Part shown: positions 36,222-45,350 of the stretch, in pieces
Position numbering within the stretch: the first letter of the stretch is position 1
Layout: each line of letters begins with the position of its first letter
NCBI RefSeq assembly: GCF_014639875.1
Contig: NZ_BMGD01000002.1
Span: 767,988 to 831,987, forward strand
Reading direction: 5' to 3'
Length of the DNA stretch: 64,000 nucleotides
Origin: Blastomonas aquatica
GTDB taxonomy: Bacteria > Pseudomonadota > Alphaproteobacteria > Sphingomonadales > Sphingomonadaceae
Notes under the pieces: generated by a model
The model's input: the letters and a program-made list of their open reading frames with translations, nothing else
The model's database searches: none
What the model was told of the DNA's origin: nothing
Program-made: the position numbers and the translations under genes

Positions 36222-36745
36222 CGCGTTGGATCGGGCCTGCGCTGCTGGCGCTGCTCGCGGCGGCGACGGGCTGGTATGGGACGCTCGCGCTTGCCCCGGA
36301 GTTCATCATGGGCCGCGCATGGGATCGGCTGGCCGAGCAGGCCGGGGTCAACCGGATGACGCACACGCCCTTGGTGACCGCTGAAAAGCAGACGATCGTC
36401 CGCCCCAGCCCCGATCTGGCGTACTCGGTGTGTGCCTTTGATCTGTCGAAAGGGCCGCTGGAAGTTCACGCTCAGCCGGTGGCGGGCCATTACTGGTCGC
36501 TCACCGTGTTCGACAGCCAGACCAACGTCGCGTTTGTCGAGAGCGACCGCGACAGCAAGGGCCAGCCTGTGGAGATCGTGCTGGCGACCGCCGGTCAGGC
36601 AGTGCCTGCCGGGGTACGCAAGGTGATTATGCCCAGTGCCAAGGGCGTCGCTCTGCTGCGCGTGCTGCTCAACGATGCTGCGGACTTCGAGGCGGTGGCG
36701 CAGGACCGTAAGCAGTCCTATTGCAGACCTTTGACACAATCCTGA
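36218..36745 (+). CDS. DUF1254 domain membrane/exported protein
   Basis: The product has 175 residues with an N-terminal hydrophobic helix (GPALLALLAAATGWYGTLAL). The DUF1254-type core has NRMTHTPLVTAEKQTIVRPS and VAGHYWSLTVFDSQTN. Function is unknown. It is coupled to the DUF1214 gene, so the two products probably act together in the envelope. A 79-bp repeat follows. Confidence 0.8.
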   Translation: MTRWIGPALLALLAAATGWYGTLALAPEFIMGRAWDRLAEQAGVNRMTHTPLVTAEKQTIVRPSPDLAYSVCAFDLSKGPLEVHAQPVAGHYWSLTVFDSQTNVAFVESDRDSKGQPVEIVLATAGQAVPAGVRKVIMPSAKGVALLRVLLNDAADFEAVAQDRKQSYCRPLTQS

Positions 36746-36750
36746 ACCCC

Positions 36751-36829
36751 GTCATTCCCGCGAAAGCGGGAACCCCGCTATTTCGAAAACGGTAGCGCAA
36801 AAGCGGGACCCCCGCGCACGCGGGGTGAC
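36751..36829. repeat. 79-bp palindromic repeat, inverted copy of 29244-29322
   Basis: It begins GTCATTCCCGCGAAAGCGGG and ends CGCGGGGTGAC, with CCCGCTA and AGCGGGA inside. Reversed, it aligns end to end with the element at 29244-29322, and both are 79 bases long. Confidence 0.72.
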
Positions 36830-36956
36830 GGTGAAAGGAAAATCATCGCCCCGGCTAGACAACCGCAGCACACCTCTGCATACCCTATTTAACCGGACGA
36901 TTAAACGAGCGCGAATCCAGCCGCGCCGCATAGTCCGCTCATGCAGGAGAGAGAAG

Positions 36957-38171
36957 ATGTCATCCCGCCCCACGCCAGCCGAACTGGCCGAGTACGAAGC
37001 CCAGGCCGACGCCTGGTTCCGCGAGAATACCCCCAAGGACCCAGGCTTCATGCTGCCGCTGACCTTTATGGAGGTCAGCACCGATCAGCAGTTCGAGTTC
37101 CTCTGCGCCTGGCAGCGCAAGGTCTATGAGGCGGGCTATCTCGGCGCGAGCTGGCCGAGCGAATATGGCGGCGGCGGGCTGCACCCCGATTTCCAGCGGA
37201 TCGCCACCAAATTGATGAAGAAATACGACGGCCCGATCATGCTGAACGCGATCGGCATCGGCTGGGCAGGACCGCTGATCCTCGATATCGGCAGCGAGGA
37301 AGAGAAACAGAAGTACATCAAGGGGATGCTCAACGCAGAGGATATCTGGTGTCAGGGTTTCTCCGAACCCGAGAACGGCTCCGACCTCGGCAATGCGCAA
37401 TTGAAGGCCGTGCGAGACGGCGAAGAATATGTGCTTAATGGCTCGAAGATTTGGACGTCGCTTGGCGATCGCGCCAAGTACATGATCCTGCTCGCGCGCA
37501 CTTCGAACGAGGGGCCGAACAAGTACGCGGGCCTCAGCTTCTTCCTTGCGCCGATGGATGCGCCCGGTGTCGAGACCCGGCGGATCAAAAAGCTCACCGG
37601 GGAATATGGCTTTGTCCAGTGCTTCTTCACCGATGCGCGTATTCCCGCCGAATGCCTGATGGGCAACGAGGGCGATGGCTGGAAGATCGCGATGAAGACG
37701 CTGGAATATGAGCGCGGCGCCAAGGTGAACCTGGCGGGCGGTTATTTCCTCAAGGAACTCGACGCGATGGGCGTGGTCGAACTCGCGCGCGAATCGCAGC
37801 GCGGCGGCAAGCCGTTGCTCGACGATCCGGTGATGAAGGATCGCATGGTCGATTTCATGATGGATATCCAGGCATTGAACCTCAACAACCAGCGCCGCCG
37901 GATGGGGCCGTTGGTGCAGGACCGCCCGATGGGCCTCGCGTTGATGAACAAGCTCGCGCGCACCGAGATGATCCGCGAGCTCACCGAATTCTCGCTGAGC
38001 TTCCAGGGCACGCGTGGCGGCTATTACGTCGATGATCCGTGCGCGGTCGATAACGGCTATTGGCACCGCAGCTATCTCAACAGCTTCTCCGCCACCATCG
38101 GCGGCGGCACGTCCGAGATCCAGCGCAACATCGTAGCCGAGCACGTGCTCGGCCTGCCGAAGGGACGCTAA
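36957..38171 (+). CDS. Acyl-CoA dehydrogenase, subunit with IVD-type catalytic glutamate
   Basis: The product has 404 residues with the ACAD fold. Family motifs are CQGFSEPENGSDLGN (FAD/substrate loop) and TIGGGTSEIQRNIVAEHVLG at the C-terminus. In the usual YEGTSEIQR position the glutamate is replaced by glycine. E252 (LEYERG) sits where isovaleryl-CoA dehydrogenase and the steroid-type ChsE4 place their base, so it may be the active subunit. A second ACAD gene follows 66 bases downstream. The substrate is unknown. Confidence 0.9.
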   Translation: MSSRPTPAELAEYEAQADAWFRENTPKDPGFMLPLTFMEVSTDQQFEFLCAWQRKVYEAGYLGASWPSEYGGGGLHPDFQRIATKLMKKYDGPIMLNAIGIGWAGPLILDIGSEEEKQKYIKGMLNAEDIWCQGFSEPENGSDLGNAQLKAVRDGEEYVLNGSKIWTSLGDRAKYMILLARTSNEGPNKYAGLSFFLAPMDAPGVETRRIKKLTGEYGFVQCFFTDARIPAECLMGNEGDGWKIAMKTLEYERGAKVNLAGGYFLKELDAMGVVELARESQRGGKPLLDDPVMKDRMVDFMMDIQALNLNNQRRRMGPLVQDRPMGLALMNKLARTEMIRELTEFSLSFQGTRGGYYVDDPCAVDNGYWHRSYLNSFSATIGGGTSEIQRNIVAEHVLGLPKGR

Positions 38172-38172
38172 A

Positions 38173-38218
38173 GCGCAACGCGAAAAAGTGGGAACCGGTT
38201 TTTCGCATTAAGTTGCGC
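38173..38218. repeat. Palindromic element with GTGGGAACCGG centre
   Basis: Nested inverted arms GCGCAAC (38173-38179) with GTTGCGC (38212-38218) and GCGAAAAA with TTTTTCGC enclose GTGGGAACCGG. This core is a familiar short repeat of Alphaproteobacteria. It lies between two acyl-CoA dehydrogenase genes. Confidence 0.55.
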
Positions 38219-38237
38219 GACTGCAAAAGGATTACGC

Positions 38238-39383
38238 ATGGCATTCAGTGAAGGCAATCTCGCCGATCATCTCGGCGGGCTGGGGTATAGCGAAGAGCAG
38301 ATCGAGCTGATGGATGTCGCCACCAGCTTTTGCCGCGACAAGTCGCCGATCGACAAGGTGCGCAAGCTGATCAACGACGAGCATGGCTATGACCCCGGCG
38401 TCTGGCAGGAGATCGTCGATCTCGGCTGGCTGGGCATCGCGGTGCCCGAGGCGCACGGCGGCGTGGGCCTGTCGATGGCCGAGGTCGCGCCGATTGCCGA
38501 ACAGATGGGGCGGCGGCTGCTCGCCACGCCGTTCGCCACCTGCACTATCGCCGCGCAGGCGCTGCTCGCGGCGGGTGACGAGGCGCAGTGCGCCGAGTGG
38601 TTGCCGCGCATCGTCGCGGGCGAAGTGGCAACGCTGGCGCTGACCGAGCCGCATGGCGACTGGAACCTTGGCCATGTTGAGGCGAGCGCGAAGGCGCAGG
38701 GCGAGGGCTATGTGCTCAGCGGCACCAAGCAATTCGTGGTCTATGCGCAGCACGCCGCTTTGGTGATCGCATCGGTCACCGTGGATGGCGCGCTGCGGTT
38801 GGCGCTGATCGAGCGTTCGGCGATCCCCGACGGTGCGCTGCGCCGCGAGATCATCATCGACGAGACCAAGCGCAGCTATGAGCTGACATTGGACGGGATC
38901 ACGATCCCCGCATCCGCGCTGCTCGATGCCGGGCGCTCGGGCAGCGCGCTCGGCCAGATCGAGCTCGCCAACGCCTTGCTGCAAGCGGCGGAAATGTGCG
39001 GCGGCACGCAGAGCGCGATCGATTACACGATCGAGTATCTGAAAACCCGCAAGCAGTTCGGCAAACTGATCGGCGAATATCAGGCGCTCAAGCACCCTAT
39101 CACCAACGCCTATGTCGCTTATGAAAAAGCGCGTTCGCACATGCTCAGCGCCGCGCACAATTTCGGCCAGCAGGGCGTCGGCGAAATTGCGGTGCGGATG
39201 GCCAAGGCATCTGCCGACAAGGCCTACAGCTTCGCCGCCGACCGCGCGGTGCAGTTCCACGGCGGCTTCGGCTTTACCCACGATTGCGACGCCGGGCTCT
39301 ACCGCCGCAGCGCGATCTGGCACGCCAGCCAGTACGGCGACGCTGCCTGGCACCGGTCGAAACTGGCGGATCTGTTGTTCTAG
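38238..39383 (+). CDS. Acyl-CoA dehydrogenase-like partner subunit
   Basis: The product has 381 residues with the ACAD fold: GWLGIAVPEAHGGVGLSMAE, LTEPHGDW in the FAD-binding loop, TRKQFGKLIGEYQALKH in the arginine helix and HGGFGFTHDCDAGLYRR at the C-terminus. No glutamate is in the YEGTS position. Adjacent ACAD pairs of this kind (casC/chsE4-E5 type) form alpha2beta2 enzymes where one subunit carries the base, and a similar complex is likely here. It shares an operon with the previous gene and an enoyl-CoA hydratase. Confidence 0.88.
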   Translation: MAFSEGNLADHLGGLGYSEEQIELMDVATSFCRDKSPIDKVRKLINDEHGYDPGVWQEIVDLGWLGIAVPEAHGGVGLSMAEVAPIAEQMGRRLLATPFATCTIAAQALLAAGDEAQCAEWLPRIVAGEVATLALTEPHGDWNLGHVEASAKAQGEGYVLSGTKQFVVYAQHAALVIASVTVDGALRLALIERSAIPDGALRREIIIDETKRSYELTLDGITIPASALLDAGRSGSALGQIELANALLQAAEMCGGTQSAIDYTIEYLKTRKQFGKLIGEYQALKHPITNAYVAYEKARSHMLSAAHNFGQQGVGEIAVRMAKASADKAYSFAADRAVQFHGGFGFTHDCDAGLYRRSAIWHASQYGDAAWHRSKLADLLF

Positions 39384-39384
39384 C

Positions 39385-39511
39385 GCCCTCTCCCCTTGAG
39401 GGGAGAGAGATACGAAGCCTTGATCCGGCGCAGCCGGTCCAGGCAAAGTTGGGAGAGGGGGTTGCCGGAAGCATATTCCCCACCCCAACCCCTCCCCTTA
39501 AGGGGAGGGTC
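39385..39511. repeat. 127-bp CCCTCTCCCC-type palindromic repeat
   Basis: It begins GCCCTCTCCCCTTGAGGGGA and ends in CCCCTTAAGGGGAGGGTC, the same end family as the glyS-internal element at 32422-32535. It lies between an acyl-CoA dehydrogenase gene and the enoyl-CoA hydratase gene. Confidence 0.68.
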
Positions 39512-39528
39512 TTTTTGGGAGAATTCTT

Positions 39529-40287
39529 ATGTCTGAAGTGCAAACCCTGGCCGAGAATGGCGTCCTCATCATCACCATCAACCGACCCGAAGCCAAGAAC
39601 GCGGTGAACCGCGCCGTGGCCGAAGGCATTGCGGCGGCGATGGAGGAACTCGACAATAACGACGCCTCGCGCGTCGGCATCATCAAGGGGGGGGGCGGCA
39701 CGTTCTGCTCGGGCATGGACCTCAAGGCCTTCCTCACCGGCGAACTGCCGATGGTGAAGGGCAAGGGCTTCGCCGGGTTCGTCGAATCCCCGCCCAAGAA
39801 GCCGCTGATCGCCGCGGTCGATGGCTATGCGCTGGCCGGCGGGATGGAGGTCGCGCTGACCTGCGACCTGATCGTTGCTAATGCCAAGGCGCAGTTCGGC
39901 ATCCCCGAAACCAAGCGCGGTCTTGCCGCAGCTGCCGGCGGCCTGATGCGTTTGCCACGCCAGGTGCCGCCGCGCATCGCGATGGAGCTGGCGCTGACCG
40001 GCGACTTCATTTCGGCGCAACGCGGATACGAGATCGGCTTCGTCAACCGCGTGGTCGAAGGCCCGGCGATCGACGGCGCGCTCGAACTGGCGCACAAGAT
40101 CAGCGCCAACGGCCCGCTCGCGGTGCGCGTGTCGAAGCAGGTGATCGTCGAATCGCGCGGCTGGAGCGACGAGGAGATGTGGGCCAAGCAGCAGGAGCTC
40201 GTCGGCCAGGTGATGGTGTCGCAGGACGCCCGCGAAGGCGCTGCGGCGTTCGCACAGAAGCGTGCGCCAAACTGGACGGGGAAGTAG
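39529..40287 (+). CDS. Enoyl-CoA hydratase/isomerase (crotonase) family protein
   Basis: This 252-residue crotonase fold has INRPEAKNAVNRAVAEGI near the start, the oxyanion loop FCSGMDLKAF, and AAVDGYALAGGMEVALTCDL. Of the two catalytic glutamates of enoyl-CoA hydratase, the second falls near GIPETKRGL, and the first equivalent lies near ALAGGMEV. It is probably a hydratase, acting after the ACAD pair on the 2,3-enoyl-CoA in the same operon. Confidence 0.88.
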   Translation: MSEVQTLAENGVLIITINRPEAKNAVNRAVAEGIAAAMEELDNNDASRVGIIKGGGGTFCSGMDLKAFLTGELPMVKGKGFAGFVESPPKKPLIAAVDGYALAGGMEVALTCDLIVANAKAQFGIPETKRGLAAAAGGLMRLPRQVPPRIAMELALTGDFISAQRGYEIGFVNRVVEGPAIDGALELAHKISANGPLAVRVSKQVIVESRGWSDEEMWAKQQELVGQVMVSQDAREGAAAFAQKRAPNWTGK

Positions 40288-40415
40288 GCGCGGGCTTTGA
40301 GGGTTTTTGGGAGGGACCGTCGCTCGGTGACTCCTGCGAGCAAGGTGTTGGGAGATCCGCTATCGGGCCAGCGATCGATTCTGTTGAATGACGGATAGTG
40401 GGTGGGAAGTTGCCG

Positions 40416-40784
40416 TCAGGCTTCGTAACTATCAAACTCCCAGGGAGACCATTGCCCCAGCTTTGTGGCTACGGTCTGCCAATCTGGGCCAGTGGCGTGA
40501 AGCAACCGTTTTCGAACATACTCTTCAACGACTACCGGATCGAACCGTTTGGTAATCAGTCTCGGACCGCCGGAGAGAATGGGGAAGCTGTCCAGTTCGT
40601 TCTCCAGCCATTCCGGCGAGCATACATCAAACTCGAAAGCGTCGGCGCCTTTTTCTCCCCTCACGCATATCTCGGCACGAAGCGTATGGCAAAAGCTCCC
40701 GGAAACTGGTGTCAGATCAGAAAGGTCTTCATCAACCTGACCAGTCAAAGAGCGAAGCTCGGGTTGTAGATTTGCGCGCTTCAT
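40416..40784 (-). CDS. Orphan Imm8-like immunity protein
   Basis: The product has about 122 residues from an ATG at 40784. The frame opens further upstream (to 40880), so the start is uncertain. The block EFDVCSPEWLENE, then RKRLLHATGPDWQTVATKL and WSPWEFDSYEA, resembles the Imm8 immunity family, which protects against polymorphic toxins in contact-dependent systems. No toxin gene is visible nearby, so it is an orphan. Identification is from motif memory and needs a profile search. Confidence 0.55.
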   Translation of the reverse strand: MKRANLQPELRSLTGQVDEDLSDLTPVSGSFCHTLRAEICVRGEKGADAFEFDVCSPEWLENELDSFPILSGGPRLITKRFDPVVVEEYVRKRLLHATGPDWQTVATKLGQWSPWEFDSYEA

Positions 40785-40900
40785 CACCGAAAGATGCCTC
40801 GGAAGTCCAATGACCGCAATGGTGCCGTTTGCTGAACGACGGCTTTTCGCGGATTTCGCTGCAAAGCCACCATCCGCCAAGCCGATAGGAATGCTAACCC

Positions 40901-40927
40901 GTCAACCTGAAACGAGTTCAGGATGAC
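40901..40927. repeat. 27-bp palindrome GTCA...CCTGAA, single arm
   Basis: GTCAACCTGAAACGAGTTCAG followed by GATGAC is a near-perfect palindrome related to the ends of the 89-bp element at 20975-21063. It lies in the 438-base gap between the Imm8-like gene and typA, which also holds the 159-bp repeat. Confidence 0.5.
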
Positions 40928-40948
40928 GGGGGTGGTGAGATGGCGCCT

Positions 40949-41107
40949 TCCCAAATCCTCCCCTGCAAAGGGGAGGGGGACAGTTCGCGAAGCGAATGGT
41001 GGAGGGGAAGCGTCTGGGGGCTGTCCGTTCGAGGTGTTGCACAATCCCGCTGCCCCTCCACCATCCTGCGGATGGTCCCCCTCCCCGGGGCGGGGAGGAT
41101 CTGGGGA
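40949..41107. repeat. 159-bp palindromic repeat with CCTCCCC ends upstream of typA
   Basis: The left end AATCCTCCCCTGCAAAGGGG and the right end, reversed, GATCCTCCCCGCCCCGGGGA form a long inverted pair. A GGTGGAGGGG...CCCCTCCACC inner pair follows. It is larger than the others but has the same architecture. Confidence 0.65.
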
Positions 41108-41222
41108 ACACCCCCAACGCGCTAGTTGTTGCGCCGCAGCAAGCCATGGGCTATGGGCCCGGCGAGAGGGACGTGCCGGTTATCGGTCTCCCCAGAAATC
41201 CCCTGATACAGGCTCTTTTTTC

Positions 41223-43067
41223 ATGTCCCTTCGCAATATCGCCATCATCGCGCACGTCGATCATGGCAAGACCACCCTTGTTGACCAGCTTTTCCGCCAG
41301 TCGGGCACCTTCCGCGACAACCAGCGCGTCGAAGAGCGCGCGATGGATTCGAACGATCTTGAAAAAGAACGCGGCATCACCATTCTGGCCAAGTGCACCT
41401 CGATCGAATGGGACGACCAGCAGGGCAACCTGACCCGCGTCAACATCGTCGACACCCCGGGCCACGCCGATTTCGGGGGCGAAGTGGAACGCATCCTCTC
41501 GATGGTCGATGGCGTGATCCTGCTCGTCGACGCTGCCGAAGGAGCGATGCCGCAGACCAAGTTCGTCACCGGCAAGGCGCTGGCTCTGGGCCTCAAGCCG
41601 ATCGTCGTTGTCAACAAGATCGACCGTCCCGATGGCCGCCCGCAGGAAGTGCTCGATGAGGTGTTCGACCTGTTCGTGAGCCTCGAAGCCAATGACGAGC
41701 AGCTCGATTTCCCCGTGCTGTTCGCCTCGGGCCGCAACGGTTATTGCGGCGACACGCCTGAAGTGCGCGAAGGCACGCTCGAGCCTTTGTTCAAGAAGAT
41801 CGTCGAGCATGTGCCTGCCCCTTCTGCCGATCCCGATGGCCCGTTCAAGTTCCTCGTCACTTTGCTCGATCGCGACAACTTCCTTGGCCGCATCCTGACC
41901 GGTCTGGTGTTCTCGGGTTCGGTCAAGACCAACCAGGCGATCCACGCGCTCGATCCCGAAGGCAACATCGTCGAAACCGGCCGTGCCTCGAAGATCATGG
42001 CGTTCCGCGGCCTCGAGCGCGTACCTGTTGATGTTGCCAACGCTGGCGACATCATCTCGATTGCGGGTCTGACCACCGCGACCGTCGCCAACACGATCTG
42101 CGAGACCAGCGTCACCGAGCCGCTCCATGCTCAGCCGATCGATCCGCCGACGCTGTCGATGCGTTTTGCGGTGAACGACAGCCCGTTTGCGGGCCGCGAG
42201 GGCACCAAGGTGACCAGCCGCATGATCCGCGACCGCCTGTATCGCGAAGCTGAATCGAACGTCGCGATCAAGATCACCGAATCGGCCGACAAGGACAGCT
42301 TCGAGGTTGCCGGCCGCGGCGAATTGCAGCTGGGCGTGCTGATCGAAACGATGCGCCGCGAAGGCTTCGAACTGGGCATCTCGCGTCCGCGCGTGCTGTT
42401 CCGCGAAGCCAGCGAAACCGAATCCGGCCAGCGCGAAGAGCCTTACGAAACCGTCGTCATCGACGTGGACGAAGAGCATTCGGGCACCGTTGTCGAGAAG
42501 ATGGCGATGCGCAAGGCCGAGATGACCGACATGCGTCCCTCGGGCGGCGGCAAGACCCGCATCACCTTCAGCGCGCCTTCGCGTGGCCTCATCGGCTATC
42601 ACGGCGAGTTCCTGTCCGACACGCGCGGCACCGGCATCATGAACCGATTGTTTGAAAAGTATGGCCCCTATAAGGGCCAGATCACCGGGCGTCAGCTCGG
42701 CGTGCTGATCTCGAACGGCACCGGCGATACCGTCGGCTATGCGCTCAACGCGCTGGAAGAACGCGGCTCGCTGTTCCTGGGTTCAGGCATTCCGGTGTAC
42801 GAAGGCATGATCATCGGCGAAAACGCCAAGCCTGATGACCTTGAGGTCAACCCGATGAAGTCCAAGCAGCTGACGAACTTCCGTTCGACCGGCAAGGACG
42901 ACGCCATCCGCCTGACCCCGCCGCGGCTGATGAGCCTCGAGCAGGCGATCGCCTATATCGACGACGACGAAATGGTCGAAGTGACGCCCAAGACCATCCG
43001 CCTGCGCAAGCGCTACCTCGATCCGAACGAGCGCAAGAAGCAGGGCCGGAAGAAGGAAGCGGCATAA
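41223..43067 (+). CDS. typA: Translational GTPase TypA/BipA
   Basis: This 614-residue ribosome-associated GTPase is involved in 50S assembly and stress adaptation. The G-domain motifs are HVDHGKTTL (G1), the [13 protein letters not shown]3 box, and [10 protein letters not shown] (G4). The C-terminal TypA-specific part has [16 protein letters not shown] and [16 protein letters not shown]. The ATG at 41223 begins the conserved [15 protein letters not shown]. An upstream open extension covers repeat sequence and is not coding. Confidence 0.96.
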   Translation: MSLRNIAIIAHVDHGKTTLVDQLFRQSGTFRDNQRVEERAMDSNDLEKERGITILAKCTSIEWDDQQGNLTRVNIVDTPGHADFGGEVERILSMVDGVILLVDAAEGAMPQTKFVTGKALALGLKPIVVVNKIDRPDGRPQEVLDEVFDLFVSLEANDEQLDFPVLFASGRNGYCGDTPEVREGTLEPLFKKIVEHVPAPSADPDGPFKFLVTLLDRDNFLGRILTGLVFSGSVKTNQAIHALDPEGNIVETGRASKIMAFRGLERVPVDVANAGDIISIAGLTTATVANTICETSVTEPLHAQPIDPPTLSMRFAVNDSPFAGREGTKVTSRMIRDRLYREAESNVAIKITESADKDSFEVAGRGELQLGVLIETMRREGFELGISRPRVLFREASETESGQREEPYETVVIDVDEEHSGTVVEKMAMRKAEMTDMRPSGGGKTRITFSAPSRGLIGYHGEFLSDTRGTGIMNRLFEKYGPYKGQITGRQLGVLISNGTGDTVGYALNALEERGSLFLGSGIPVYEGMIIGENAKPDDLEVNPMKSKQLTNFRSTGKDDAIRLTPPRLMSLEQAIAYIDDDEMVEVTPKTIRLRKRYLDPNERKKQGRKKEAA

Positions 43068-43075
43068 GGTTTACC

Positions 43076-43106
43076 AGCGCACCGGGAGCATCGCTTCCGG
43101 TGCGCT
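43076..43106 (+). terminator. Terminator-like hairpin after typA
   Basis: A 14-bp stem with one G-U pair (AGCGCACCGGGAGC against GCTTCCGGTGCGCT, loop ATC) lies nine bases after the typA stop. No T-run follows. Confidence 0.6.
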
Positions 43107-43289
43107 AAACTTACGGCGATGCCCAATGTCGCCGTCCGCACATGGCCTCCGCCGATTGTCATCGCGCTTTAGCATTGTGTTCCTAATCCCCCCTGAGGAA
43201 TAAAGCCGACGAAAGAAACTGGTTGAAAGACCAGAGGGTTGCGGATGTATTGGTTACATCGGCGGCCAGATTGCTGGGGGGCATTTTAT

Positions 43290-45239
43290 ATGGGTTTGGG
43301 ACGAATATGGCAGTGGCTGGCCGTGGTGGCCGGGCTTTTGTCTTCGGCAGCTGGCGCCCAGGATAGCGCCAGTGCATCGCCGCAAGCGGTGGCGGATGCC
43401 CCTTATGACGCGGAGGTGTTTGCGAGGCTGCCTTTGTTGAGCACGCCCAAGCTTTCGCCCGACGGTGAGCGGATCCTGTTTTCCACGCGCCGTAACGGCA
43501 ACTTGTTTGTCGTTTTCCGGGAGCTTTCGAACCAGGATCTGCACCCGGTTTCGGTACCCGATAAAATGGACCTCAACTGGTACCGCTGGGCCGGCAACAA
43601 CCGCATTCTGGTCAGTGTTTCGCAAACCGTCCCCTGGTTCGGTGACGAAGCCCGCAAATCCTATCTGATGTCGATCGATACCACGACGATGAAAATCGAG
43701 TTCATCGGCAAGGCATCGCAGGGGCTGGAGGGGGATGACCTTCTGTACGTCGATCCCAGCGGGGACTGGGCCTTGCTGTCGATCCAACGCACCCCTTATG
43801 ACTATCCTTCGGTATTCAAGGCACGCCTGGACACCGGCCGGTTGACCGAAATCCAGTCTCCTTCGAACAGCATCTGGGAATGGTATGCCGACAACACCGG
43901 CGTGGTGCGCGTCGGGGTCAGCTATCGGGCACGCAACTGGACGCTGCATTATCGTTCTTCGGATCAAGGTGGTTTCAAGAAGCTTGCGACCATTAGCTAT
44001 GACGATGAACAGCGGGCCGGACTGATCGAGGGGATCCGGGTCATCGGCGGATCGGACGAAGGGTACATCCTGGCTGCACCGCAAAATGGCCGGTACGCTC
44101 TCCACCGCTACAATTATGCGACACAGGCGGTGGGCGAACGGATCTTCGGTCATGATCAGAATGACATCGCCGATTTTGACATGAATGCAGATGGCACCGT
44201 TTCGGCAGCCTATTTCACCGACGACCGGATGCGCGTGCATTGGTTCGATCCGGCGCAGCAGGAGATGCATCGAAACGTCGAGAAGGCGCTGGGTACCAAG
44301 CATGGCCAGCTGGTTTCCCGCAGCCGTGATGGCACGGTGAAGCTGTATCATGTCGGTGCGTCGAATGATCCGGGCAGCTATTACATCTTTCGTGAATCCA
44401 CAGGCGTCATGTCGGTCTTGGTCCGGATCAATTCCGACCTCAAACCCGCACGCCTCAGCCCCAGCACCTATGTCAGCTACAAGACCCGCGACGGATTGAC
44501 GATTCATGGCAATCTGACCCTGCCGATCGGGCGCGAGGCCAAGGGCTTGCCGCTGATCATCCTGCCGCACGGCGGTCCGTATGGAATTCGCGATTCCATC
44601 GGCTATGAGGTCGAGGTCCAGTTTCTCGCAAGCCGGGGCTATGCGGTGTTGCAGCCTAACTATCGCGGTTCCGGTGGCTATGGCGATGCCCATATCAAGG
44701 CGGGCGAGGGCGCCATCGGTCGGCGGATGCAGGACGATCTCGATGATGGCATGGACTGGCTGGTGCAGGAAGGCATCGTGGATGCCAAGCGGGTCTGCAT
44801 GGTGGGCTCGTCTTATGGTGGCTATGCCGCATTGTGGGCGGTGACACGCAATCCGGAACGCTATCGATGTGCGGCTAGCTTTGCCGGGGTCACCGACTGG
44901 AAGCGAATGCTCAAATACGACGCTAAGTTTCTCAGCCGCAGCGGTCTTCGCCGGTTCCGGAACAAGGTTCAGGGCGAGGAAAGCTTCGATCTGGATGCGG
45001 TCTCACCGCTCGCCCAGGCGCAAAGGCTGGAACGCCCGGTCCTCGTGGCGCAGGGCGAAGACGATACCAACGTTCCGCCGAAGCAGGCCAAGCTATACGT
45101 GGCCGCACTTAAAACTCATCGCAAGGACGTCGAATACGTCAGCTACAAGGACGAAGGCCATGGTCTTGATGACCCAGCGAACCTGACCGACTGGCTGAAG
45201 CGGCTCGAGGCGTTTCTGGCCAGGCACAATCCGGCGTAA
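43290..45239 (+). CDS. Secreted S9-family serine peptidase (prolyl oligopeptidase family)
   Basis: The product has 649 residues from the ATG at 43290, which gives a clean signal peptide ending near SAAGAQ. A beta-propeller-like N-terminal half (residues 50-400) is followed by the alpha/beta hydrolase domain with PNYRGSGGYGD. The catalytic triad is S508 (GSSYGGYA), D591/592 (QGEDDTNVP) and H624 (KDEGHGLDD). It is probably a periplasmic dipeptidyl- or acylaminoacyl-peptidase type enzyme; the exact specificity is not readable. Confidence 0.9.
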   Translation: MGLGRIWQWLAVVAGLLSSAAGAQDSASASPQAVADAPYDAEVFARLPLLSTPKLSPDGERILFSTRRNGNLFVVFRELSNQDLHPVSVPDKMDLNWYRWAGNNRILVSVSQTVPWFGDEARKSYLMSIDTTTMKIEFIGKASQGLEGDDLLYVDPSGDWALLSIQRTPYDYPSVFKARLDTGRLTEIQSPSNSIWEWYADNTGVVRVGVSYRARNWTLHYRSSDQGGFKKLATISYDDEQRAGLIEGIRVIGGSDEGYILAAPQNGRYALHRYNYATQAVGERIFGHDQNDIADFDMNADGTVSAAYFTDDRMRVHWFDPAQQEMHRNVEKALGTKHGQLVSRSRDGTVKLYHVGASNDPGSYYIFRESTGVMSVLVRINSDLKPARLSPSTYVSYKTRDGLTIHGNLTLPIGREAKGLPLIILPHGGPYGIRDSIGYEVEVQFLASRGYAVLQPNYRGSGGYGDAHIKAGEGAIGRRMQDDLDDGMDWLVQEGIVDAKRVCMVGSSYGGYAALWAVTRNPERYRCAASFAGVTDWKRMLKYDAKFLSRSGLRRFRNKVQGEESFDLDAVSPLAQAQRLERPVLVAQGEDDTNVPPKQAKLYVAALKTHRKDVEYVSYKDEGHGLDDPANLTDWLKRLEAFLARHNPA

Positions 45240-45307
45240 ACCCATCGGCTGAAGAGCGATCGGCGGCCAGATCAACCGCTCGATCGCCCTCTCAATCGCC
45301 TTCTCAA

Positions 45308-45345
45308 TCACCGAGGTCTGCGTCGCTGTGCGCTGACCTCGGTGA
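45308..45345. terminator. Bidirectional terminator-like hairpin
   Basis: A perfect 11-bp stem (TCACCGAGGTC against GACCTCGGTGA) with a 16-base loop lies between the convergent S9 peptidase and glutamate dehydrogenase genes. Confidence 0.55.
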
Positions 45346-45350
45346 GCAGT

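Noticed and set aside
29244..41107. A CRISPR array made from the palindromic repeats
   Set aside because: The copies are few, kilobases apart and not regularly spaced, and no cas genes are present.
43239..43289. An upstream start for the S9 peptidase
   Set aside because: It would put 17 charged residues before the signal peptide; the ATG at 43290 gives a clean signal sequence.
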